NCBI GenBank assembly: GCA_964036275.1
Contig: OZ038435.1
Coordinates: 33,979,728-34,043,727, forward strand
Source of the DNA: Litoditis marina
Lineage: Eukaryota > Nematoda > Chromadorea > Rhabditida > Rhabditidae
Direction of reading: 5' to 3'
Length of the DNA: 64,000 nucleotides
In this document: positions 10,945-20,862 of the stretch, one piece after another
How positions within the stretch are numbered: position 1 is the stretch's first letter
Layout of the letters: each line of letters opens with the position of its first letter
Notes under the pieces: generated by a model
What the model was told of the DNA's origin: nothing
Databases searched by the model: none
Seen by the model: only the letters and a program-made list of their open reading frames with translations
Made by a program: the position numbers and the translations under genes

Positions 10945-11060
10945 ATGAATTCCACTATCGATACAAGTTGGATGGAAATCGGAGTACATATCTACAATGT
11001 ATTCTTCGCTGTCTCGTCCTTCTCTCTGTGTACACTCGCTATGTACCTTATTGCGAAACA
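10945..11060 (+). pseudogene. Orphan exon 1 of the Srd-like receptor
   Basis: Identical in coding frame to functional exon 1 at 20863-20978 (MNSTIDTSWMEIGVHIYNVF..., first membrane segment), with intact ATG and GTGAGT donor and a preceding TTTCCAG acceptor. It was left behind by the tandem duplication: the following sequence is the start of unit 2, not exon 2. It could in principle still splice across unit 2 into the receptor, as an alternative first exon about 10 kb upstream. Confidence 0.75.
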
Positions 11061-11999
11061 GTGAGTTGAATGAAAATAGTAGACAAACTATACTCTGTTT
11101 GATCAATCGATGTTCCTTTACAGTAAAGCGTTCGGAGAGAATGAAGATTCCCAAATCAGCAATGACAAATCTTCGACATTTTCTGGTCGATGAACCGAAC
11201 ACGAGGTGGTATGATCTTCGATTTTGTGTGGCGACGTCACGCCGAATTCCCCGTCTGAACAATAGCAACTTGCCTAAACACCTATTATAACTATAACATG
11301 TACTTACCCCACATTCTGTCTCAGAAGTACGTACCTCTGAGCATCCATTTAATTGATTTTATTTTATAATTATATTTACTATTTTCGCCAATGTACCCAA
11401 CAATATGCTGCCGTTCATGAACCACTGGACATGGACCCATATCCCCTGCATGTCTCCACAAATTCATGTAACTCATTCGAGATGAATTATAAATCTAACC
11501 CAGTTTTCGGTAACCTGAAATGAACAACCGGTTAGATGTTTTCCAGCGTAAAATATGGTTTGACCGTTGGTTCAAACGGTAACCGAGCGAAGTTTCAGGT
11601 TACCTACCGGTTACCTCTGAGGTAACCTGTAAAAAGGGTTACCCAAAACCGGTCAGGTCACCGAAAACCCGGTTAGATACAGAATTCGCGCTCATTCGGC
11701 AGTGCAGTTATAACTCTTCGGTAAAACATTTGGGTGATTTATGGTCCATATTCACACTGTAGAGGCGGCGCTCGGAAAAAATGGGAATAACTTTGATAAG
11801 GAATAAATGGTTGAAACTACAAGCGATCCTCGTAGTTTGAAATCGTCGGTTGGGTTGATAAATGGTTTGTTATCTCGTAAACTAGTCGCAATGTCACTGC
11901 AGATGATGTATTGGTGATATTCGAAAATGGACAACATTCTGAACCCTGGTCCGAAACTATAAAATACAAAAAACTTTTCTGTTAGAAAGTGAGCTTTAT

Positions 12000-12100
12000 A
12001 TGAGTGTTCCAATATGGTGTTTCTTCACTGGATTTGTTATCTCTGCAGACTTGGAGTAATTCTTCGCCACGGATATTGGGTGGCCGGACTCAGCCTTTTT
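12000..12100 (-). mobile_element. RTE-type LINE 3' fragment (duplicate copy)
   Basis: Unit-2 counterpart of the fragment at 1610-1725. It carries the complement of the CCGGCCACCCAATATCCGTG block found near the end of the 4471-5583 element. Confidence 0.55.
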
Positions 12101-12925
12101 CCACATTTTTGTTAAATTTGCAAACTGTGAAAATTATTTGTGAAATTGGTTCAAATTTCAGCCCAGGGCAGATATTCATTCGGCGCCTGTGTGGAATCTC
12201 TTCCCAAGGAATTTGATAAGAGCGTGACGTAACGAATTTGCACTTTGAAAAATAATCGACACTAAAAAGTAAACATTATACAATGTGCCGAAATTGAAAG
12301 TTAATTCGTTACAGGACTTCCCTCTCTACAATATGGTGCTTGCTAAAGCACATAGTAAAGTCACTCTTATTTGGAAGCAGTACATCATGAAAAATGTAAA
12401 ATAAGCCGAAACTCGGAATGTGGATTTGTATGTACATAACAGATGAGGTATACTCGTTTATTACAGCAATTATTATAGTTTATACTCTATTGAGAGAAGT
12501 ATTCAACTACTTTTCGTTTCAAAGTATTCGTAGAGAGTTGGGATAGGCATGGGTGAGCTTTGCTACCAGCTCATGAGGTTTGCCATGGAAAGTTTCCACT
12601 TTTGAGAAAACGTGTTACCCTCTATTGCAAACTCGAATGTTTACGAAATTGGTTTCCAAGGCGCTCACAGGCTTACCTGTCAACATAGCACTTCCAACGC
12701 TTTCTTCGAAAACGATCATTCCACTCTTCGTTTTCTACTCAGCCGGCAGTTCTTCTAAGAAGGTTCGATTTTGATCTTGATTTTGAAAATGTTTTTGCCG
12801 AAACGCAGTTTAAACGAAAACTTATGGTGAGCTTTTATTGGCAGTTTGCCCGAGTGCACTCAGAAATGGAAATAACTCAACAATCTGGTTTTTCGTCGTT
12901 TTAATTTATCGTTAATTTGCAGAAG

Positions 12926-15900
12926 ATGGAGCATTGTCTAGTTCTTTGGTTGGCCGTTTTGATCGCTTTGCTGTCAGGCTAGTCACTGTTTTGGAAGAAG
13001 TTTACCAGATTCTAACTATCGTTTAATGCCGTTGTGTTCTGTATTGTGTGTCGAGACCAGTTCATGTACATCCCGGCCTTCGAACCCAATCTGCGTCTCT
13101 CCAAACACACGCTAATTCTCGGCTTCAAAATCCCATCGGAAAACGATACTCGCGATACAGTGGTAAAAGCAGGTGACGCAGGACGGAATGAAGGAGTCGG
13201 GACGTGCTAGCATACGTACTTACGTCCACTGGAAGTAAATTGAATAGTCACGTAAAGTTAGCATTCTAATGAGCAATCGTGCATTTTGTCATTACACGTT
13301 TATGAGTGCTGCTGTGTTCAACATGTTTCGCGCTATTGTGCAATTGACTAAGGGTATACTCCTACCACAACCCAAGTTTCTTCGAGTTATGCATTTGAAC
13401 ATTAATTTGTGAAATTATCTATCGTTGCTGTCAAAAACCAAAGCATAATGTTTTCAGTGGGAATTCACTCGGTCAACGCTGACAAATTTTATGAAAAGCT
13501 GACACAAGTGAGTAGAAACTGAGTTATTGGAAGTTTGGAAACGAATAATATCCTTTTAGAGGGATTTTTTGCTATGTTATTCACCGGGCGTTCTCTGCAT
13601 AAGATTTTATCATTTTCCTGAGGTGACCAGTTTGCAATATATATCTTTTTTCATTATTGAAAAACACATCCAGTTTTATAACTTTTCACCTACATTTTCT
13701 CCGAACTAATGGGACTTCAAGTTGTTCAAATTTATTTTACGGTAGCTTGTTTTCAGAGTGATAAGCTTGAAATGCTGAAAGTCCACAACGATATTCGGTC
13801 AAAAGTGGCGAGTGGAAGTTACACGACTCCTGAAAGAGGAGTTTTGCTGCCAGCTGCCTCGAAAATGATGAGATTGGTGGGTATTTTGGAGAGATCGAAC
13901 CATCGTTGTACTTTGATCTCCACTACGCATTTGAACGAAATAAAACGAACGGGGTCAAACTACAATGACAGCGAGATCTGGCAACACACACTGAATAGGC
14001 TTGCGCTGGAAAGAGCTAACCATATACGTTCAATGATAGATGAAAAGGGAGCAGCTACTTCTGAACAATTGTGTGCTCTTTTACCACCTCAGACCGGGGT
14101 CGGAGCCTGAGTACGTATGCTAGAAGATCCCGGCACCTTCATCCCATCCTGCGTCTCTCCAAACATACGCTATTTCTCTGCTCTCACATCCCGCCGGGAT
14201 ACGAGTGCGCGAAATGGTAAGGGGTAAGGCAGAGGGAGATACGCGGGATGGGATGAGGGTGCCGGGATATTCTAGCATACTTACTCCGGTTAGTAACAGC
14301 CAGAGCCAACCACTTGATCACTTGTGCCCCACAGTTGGCGTTACAGCTTATTTTTCATGTTGACTAAGGTTCCCGCCGATCTGAGCCAGGGGTCTTAGAG
14401 AAAAACTCGTTGTTGTGTTTTTGAGTTGAGCTTACCGTCACCTCACTGGAGCTCGACGTAATGTGGAATCATTGAGATTCTGAGCAGTTCCAACTCAGGT
14501 GACGAATCAAGGAAAATTAGGTCTTAAACTGAGCATTTCGGGGGAGTAAATAAGCGCGGGCCCAGAGGGCCCTAAAAGGGCCGCTAGGGTGTAAAAGAAA
14601 AAGAAATGAAATATAATAATCGAGATTGTCACTCAACGCGGCTCCATTAGGCCCTAATAGAGTAATAAATCACGGGCCTACCCGTGACTTTTCACATATG
14701 AAGATCAAAGTACAACTGAGAGTACGTGGCCGTTCAAACTATAGTTGAAAACAAAACATATATTTTCTTTCAATATCAGTGCTTTACTAGTTACTTTTCG
14801 GTTACAGAAGGTCGATTATTTGGATCAATCGCGTGTCAATGGTCCTTCGTACTGCAATTGAAAAATTTATTGCAGTTTAAAGGACTGAAGCGTTACGATT
14901 GGACCACATAATCATTCTTCTTTAATTATTTGTTTTCTTCTAGGAATGGGATTGTGAACTCGAAGAGGGGGCTCACGAATGGGCCAACCAGTGTGAATTC
15001 AAACATTCGGGCAAAGGTTTTTCTCCGCAATATTGTATTTCCGAACTTCTCCATTATATCTTATATCATCGCTCATATGCGATAATATGAAATATATTGA
15101 AGCGGTAAAACCTAATCTACCTTTAGATTTCATTCTATCTTCTACTAACATAGGAATGCCATGACTAGGGTTGAAACCGCAGTCAAATAAGGCTAACCTT
15201 TTGTAAATCGTTTTCAAGTAAGGCAAACCTTTTGTAAATCTGCAGCCTACAGTAAAACCGCAGTAGACCCATGGTAAATTGTTCAAAGTTGCGTATTTAG
15301 TGTGGAAATGCACTAGTATAACTCAGAAACTGAAAGGATAACCGTATTGGAGATTATACAAATCAGTTTCGAAAAAATGAGTGGATCATTTTCTGACAGT
15401 CCAACTGTTTTTCGATCATTATGATGAGCCCTCTGACAACCACCTTTGCGAAATGAATATTAAAGCATTTGAAATGAAACGAATTGGCATTTTACTTAGC
15501 AAATTATTACGAAAACCATTATTTGTGAATGTGACAGAAAAACTTAGTTATTGCTCATGACTGACCGAAAACTCGCTCAGACATCCAGCTGTACTATTGA
15601 AGTTGATGCAAATTAGTAAATTAAATGCATTTTCACTTTGAACAAGTAATTTTTGAAAACATAATCTTTGCCCATACTACTACGAACTCTTTCAGTAGTG
15701 CTTTTTGTTTGAGTTGATTCCGGTTTAATTACCCAAGTGAGATACTTTTCGTGAACGGAAGGTATCCTATTTTCCTTTGATGCTGAACGGATGCATAGAG
15801 CGCTCCTATTGCGTTAAATGATTTTTTTTCGAAATGTTTTATTTTTGTGGTAGATTTGAATATCACTTGGTTTATTGCGCTGTTACTGCGTGTTTACTGA

Positions 15901-18339
15901 GGAGTTGCCCCTGATAGTACCGCGGTACTACCAGTGCTAAATCTGCAGTCTAACCGTGATAGAACTGCAGTAACTTTGCTGTCAATTAGCATTTTTATTT
16001 TCCGGTGAAACTATTCTATTTACTCTTTTTTAAGGAGGGGAAAACTTATTCATGGTCGGTGATGGTGAGCATCAAGCGGAAACTGAAGGACAGGTATAAT
16101 AATATTTGATACTAATAATAATATAAAAATATTTGTAGTTTGACCTCGAAATACGTCATCATTATCAAATTCTGACCAAAAATCAACGGGATCAAATTAC
16201 AAACACAGCGGAAGAAACAAACAGACACCGTAAACCCTATACTTCATACCATTTCAACTCAAACTGCCATAGTATGCTGTATGTATACATCGGGTCATCT
16301 CTCTCTCCCTCAAGAAAAGAGAAAAAAGAGAAGGGATATAATCGACCCTCAAAAAGAGTGTAGAGAATATATATTTTGAAAGTTATCGTATTGCAGGGAG
16401 TGAAAGCAGTGAATTACTGGCTAACGGAGTTGAAATTAGGCGGCTGGGAAGCTTCAAAAATAGTTTCTTCAGATTCGATTGGACATGCTGCTCAGGTATG
16501 TTTTGAACGCACTTTTCTCATAGTTTTTTCTCTCTGTTATCGTGCGTCTTTTGTTGGTAGAATGGAGACTGAACTTCCCATCATTTTCTACTATTTTTAT
16601 AGATTCTCTCGGGACCAACGATTCGTGTCGGTTGCGGACTATCGCGTTGTGAGGGAGGAACGAAAGTATTTGTAGTCTGTCGCTACAAGACATTGTGAGA
16701 GCTTTATATATTTAACGGCCTTGCATAACAACTTTCTTTTCTGTCCCCCTTTAACTGTTCTTCAACTCTGAAAAACACAAAAAAAAACGACGTGAATTGT
16801 TTTGAACCGGGAGGTAGGCAACTTTGATTCTTACTCTCTCTCTCACAATCTCTCTCTCATCATACGTTTTGTCTCACGACGAGACAGCTCGACAAGAACG
16901 GACCAATAGAAAAACAGAAGAAAGACAAAACCGCTACGTTTTCCAAACAAGCGGTTAATTATAATGGAGCAGATTTATTAATTAAAATTATGCGAATTTC
17001 AACAAAATTTACATTTTTTACGCGCGGTACCGCAGCCCTGTCTGGCTGCATTTCAATTAGCAGGGTCCGCCTTTTTCAACTGCGACATTATGGTCCGAGG
17101 AGAAATTCGTCAAAAACCTCATGAGATACCTCGTGAGCAATATCTCACGAACTTCTCATGAGATCAAAAACAGTACATCTGCGAGGAGACGCGGGTTGTG
17201 ATAGATTATCCTGGCTACGGTTATCCAAGCATAATTGGCATTTCAACATAATAGTCCGTTTCATTCTCACTGAGACTCCTACAGTAAGATTATAATACTT
17301 AAATTTGAAAAGATATTCGAATTTTTATTAGCTATGAACACTGCATTCAAAATTAAAACTTTTTTTTCATAAGAAAACAGCTACTAAAAACCGCGAAGTG
17401 TACTGTATGAGTCTCAGTAGGAATGATGGACCTTATATCCCTTTTATGTTTCCAGAGGTAATTATCCGGACACGGCGATATACTCCAAGGGAGTAACGTG
17501 TTCTGCTTGTCCCAAAACCCACCACTGCCAGGAGAACCTATGTGAGTTGACCACACCATACTATAAGGGGTGAAAAACGTATGATTTTTTGTCTCTCCCC
17601 GGATTCGAACCTGCGAAAAAAAAAGATTCGTAGTCAGGCGCTAACCAATGCACTACGAGAGTCCTTAGCGACGTGCTCTGGAATCGAGAACCTTTGTCCG
17701 GACACAGCGGAGTTTGAGATATACAGTACGCCTCTGCCTTTACGTTGGCGACGACTATACACCATCCGTCTTAAGGACATTATTTTGCAGGAACTCGGTC
17801 TCTGAAAATAAGGCAATGATTATATTTTGGGATCATGTTCTCATAGATCATGGGTTTTTCATATGATTGACCATCTTTACACCGGTTTTAGTCTCAAATA
17901 TTGATAGGCTAAATCAAGTTATGTCGATGTGACACGCGGTGTTTGTAGTTTGATCATGGTTCATTTGTGCCTCATTATTCTCATTCTCAATCACATTTCG
18001 ATTTCTCAATGAACAAGCGTGTAGATTGTAGTTCGAGATTGAGCTTGACGTGATCGTCTATAATGTCCGTCAATTGCAAATTAACGTGAAACATGTTGAA
18101 CACAGCAGAACTCAAAAATGTGCAATGACAAAGTTCATGATGCCTCATCAGAATGTTAATTTCACGTGACTATTCAGTTTACATCCAGTATACTTTTCAT
18201 TCTAGGCACGGACGCCAAGACGGATGAGACGGTTGTACCGGAATGTACATACAAAAGTGGCCATGCAGCGAGTCTCGGACTGGTTGCATATTTTCTCATC
18301 CTCCATCTGTACAACATCATTTTCAACAGTTTTGTATAG
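12926..18339 (+). CDS. CAP/SCP domain secreted protein, copy 2
   Basis: Nine exons in phase: 12926-12977, 13458-13507, 13757-13876, 14944-15016, 16035-16093, 16397-16495, 16603-16694, 17456-17541, 18206-18339; 254 residues. Signal peptide ends HSVNA. Motifs: VHNDIRSKVASG, EWDCELEEGAHEWANQC, HSGKGGENLFMVG (canonical GEN motif kept, unlike copy 1), IGHAAQ, VGCGLSRC, CSACPKTHHC, and a C-terminal hydrophobic segment. The exon 1 donor is GC (TCAG|GCTAGT) where copy 1 has GTGAGT; read through, it hits a stop at once, so expression depends on a GC-AG splice. A LINE lies directly behind the stop codon and pushes the ancestral AATAAA to 19305-19310. An ATTTGCAG 3 bases before the ATG suggests trans-splicing. 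Confidence 0.8.
15017..16034 (+). other. Copy-2-specific CAP intron
   Basis: 1018 bp intron after HSGK, absent from CAP copy 1 where the flanking coding sequences are fused minus one codon. Contents are AT-rich with GTAAAACCGCAGT motifs. No coding exon or clear transposon ends seen. Confidence 0.7.
17260..17430. repeat. MITE with ACTGAGACTCCTACAGTA ends
   Basis: Inverted ends CATTCTCACTGAGACTCCTAC and GAGTCTCAGTAGGAATG. Same family as the larger copies at 35850-36085, 37728-37945 and 63412-63645. Confidence 0.6.
17556..17761 (-). mobile_element. tRNA-like MITE, minus orientation
   Basis: Complement of the B box (GGATTCGAACC) and of the A box region, ending GGCGACGACTATA. Lies in CAP copy 2 intron 8. 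Confidence 0.65.
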
Positions 18340-18344
18340 ACTTT

Positions 18345-19295
18345 GAATGAATGAATTTATTACGCAAATGAAGCGTGTGATAAGATAAATTGATAAAATG
18401 GAAAACATTGTCGAGATTGCAAAGACAGTATGGTTCAAACGCGGAAAGATATTACAACAAGTTGGAGGCAAATTCTACACGGAACCGAAAACATAGGTAA
18501 TATACAGTACAAGAATGGATAATATGGCAATAGTTACATCGTAAACAGTCAGTCAATACAGTACATATTATATTATTATGTTATGTCACATGTCACATGT
18601 TATTATACATATTATGTTATTATGTCACAATATTATGTTATTAGTCGTTTTAGCCCAGCAACTGAAAATGGCAAAGTCTTCTTTTTACTTAGTTTCAAGT
18701 ATTTTGAGCCTGCTCGCACGGAGAAAAATTGCTGATGCAATTTTGTTTTCGGTATTGGAAAACTCGGTTTTGAGTTTGATCCTCTAGTTCTGGAGTTTGA
18801 AAAAGTATAAAAGTTTGAAGGTTTCAAACCTATCTGACCAGTTAAAATTTTGTGCACCATGACCAGATCAAATCTATCTCTACGACTGAGGAGAGATGTC
18901 AGACCAAGTAGTCTATTTCGCACTTCAGATGAAGGTACTTTACAATAAGTGTAGCCTCCTTTCCTCATGAACAACTTCCTAGTGAAGTCGTTTTGCACAG
19001 ATTCAAGTGCTTTTACAGCACCTTTATCTAAATTAAACACAGTACATCCACTTTCAACAATAGGACGAACATAAGTCTTATATAGTTTCACAGGGACATC
19101 TTGTTTTTTTAACTTTCAACGATTTGAATAAATTGAAAGTTCTTCTCTTTGCAAGTCTGCTTATTCTCTTACAATGATCAGCAAAGTTCAGTGATTCATC
19201 AATAATAAATCCTAAATCCCGCATAGTACTGACTTTCTTAACATCAGAGCAAGAAACAAGAAAATATTTTTGTCTATACACGTATACTTGTGCAA
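18345..19295 (-). mobile_element. Non-LTR retrotransposon 3' fragment (CR1/jockey-like)
   Basis: Minus-strand frames encode a LINE reverse transcriptase C-terminal part: LGFIIDESLNFADHCKRIS, then YKTYVRPIVESGCTVFN and LESVQNDFTRKLF. The two pieces are separated by a frame break near 19091. The 3' end near 18345 has AATAAA-like sequence and a TTCA repeat tail. It is inserted a few bases after the CAP copy 2 stop codon; the paralogous site behind copy 1 (9191-9225) is uninterrupted. Truncated and frame-broken, so inactive. Confidence 0.85.
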
Positions 19296-19574
19296 AATTA
19301 CGCAAATAAATATTTCGATATTTATAAAAATGAGTGAGTTGAAGTTTGATAAGCGCATGGCGTAACGAATTTGCACTTTGAGAAAAAACATCACCAAATA
19401 AGCAACGACCGCGAAAGAAGAAGTTATTTTGTTATATAACTTTAATTTTTACAATCTGGTACTGTTATCGAAAGTAAATAGTAGAGTCAATTTCATTTGA
19501 GAGCAGTAAGAGATGATATATGAAAAACTGTATCAACGTTGATAACTGTTTACGGATGTGGGATTGCTATTAAC

Positions 19575-19900
19575 TTAGATAAAAATTACAGGTTCATACT
19601 TTTTGCTGCTAACTCTGGCAGCAGCAGCAGCCGCTGCCATGCATTTGTGCAGCGCTGCCGAAATGTTGTTGCTGCCGGAGTTGGCAGCATGAATGGCGAC
19701 AAGAAAGTATGAACGCATTTTGCTGCTCAGATTTTCTCTTCTCAAAAATCTCAAAAATCCCAAAATTGGACAAATGGACAATTAAAAATAGACAATCAGA
19801 CAAATGGACAATTGAAATAGTCAATTAGATAAATGGACATTTGAGACATTTTCAATTGAAGTTGGACAATCAGATAATTGGACAATTAGAGATCCAGGCC
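19575..19900. repeat. GCAGCA-rich foldback and TGGACAATT tandem repeats
   Basis: 19590-19730 is an imperfect foldback (TTCATACTTTTTGCTGC at one side, GCATGAATGGCGACAAG and AAAGTATGAA at the other). 19760-19890 is a run of degenerate units of the type TGGACAATT/AGACAAA. No gene. Confidence 0.6.
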
Positions 19901-20862
19901 CTGTATTCAAAGAAGTATATAATTACGTTCAACCCGTTTCGGATGGAGTATCCGTAGGGGGATGCGACACATCGATTCGATTGTTTTGGCTCTATTTCTG
20001 GTTTCAGTACCCTCGCGTCATTCCGTTGGCGACGACTATATGTTTCAACGAGAATAGGTCTCCTTTTTTTCGATCTACACGTCGATTCCACATATGAAAT
20101 CTTCCTACTCGCCCTTCTTCAATTGAGAGGAAAAACTCATCTTGAATCGGCCATTCAGTTATAAACGAATCTTCAACTTTGTCAAGAAAACAGCAGGCGG
20201 CGTAGCAATCCCTCCAATCTCATGAGAAGTTCATATGAGTTTCTCATGAGATACCTCATGAGACACGTGAACTCTCAAAGTTATCAATTGAATCTCATGA
20301 GAAGCGAATGAATAAATATGAAATATGAATATGAAATATGAGAAGCACATGCGAATAGCTCATGAAGTGATTAATGAGATTTTTGAGTAATTGCTACGCA
20401 GCCAGGTTGAACTACCATAGAGATATTCAGACAGTGTTGTTTGTGCAAAACAACCGTTGCCTTCTTTTATTGCTAATATTGACGACTAAGCAAGTTTCAT
20501 AGCAGGTAATTTATTGCCCGAGAGAAATCTGGAAAGTTTTCCCTAGGGACCAACTAGGGGAACTAGTATATAATAGACCAATCATGAGCTTCTCCATGTT
20601 TCAAGTTTCGTACAAATTGCGGGGTATTCATTTGAATACTGTGTGAATATGATATCGAGAAAAGAGTGGGAGAGAGAGAGTGAAAGAGATAGAGAGAAAG
20701 AGACAGAGTGAGAGAGAGGGTGAGGAAGAGTTAGAAAGAGAGATGTCAAATGAAGCTTGAAGTCGAGATATTATAGTAGTACCCACTGCTTCATAACTAT
20801 TCTCTCTCTTATTTCCAGTCGAAACGGTTTCCGCTTCCAAAGATTCACATATTGTAATAGCT

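Larger units (their letters stand above)
701..11133. repeat. Tandem segmental duplication, unit 1
   Basis: Unit 1 starts at GAGAATGAAGATT near 701 and matches the sequence starting near 11134. Homologous landmarks in order: 710-830 with 11140-11260; 1380-1850 with 11770-12240; CAP exons 2569-9190 with 12926-18339; 9660-9990 with 20165-20530; 10640-11075 with 20555-21005. The unit contains a whole CAP gene plus exon 1 of an Srd-like receptor. It differs from unit 2 by insertions (LINE at 4471-5583, hAT-type MITE at 10022-10624). Confidence 0.85.

Noticed and set aside
11137..11290. Frame RMKIPKSAMTNLRHFLVD... as a coding exon of the receptor
   Set aside because: Its copy at 701-830 carries frame breaks, and the sequence lies at the duplication boundary rather than behind receptor exon 1 in the functional locus, where homology stops. 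Probably an old repeat fragment.
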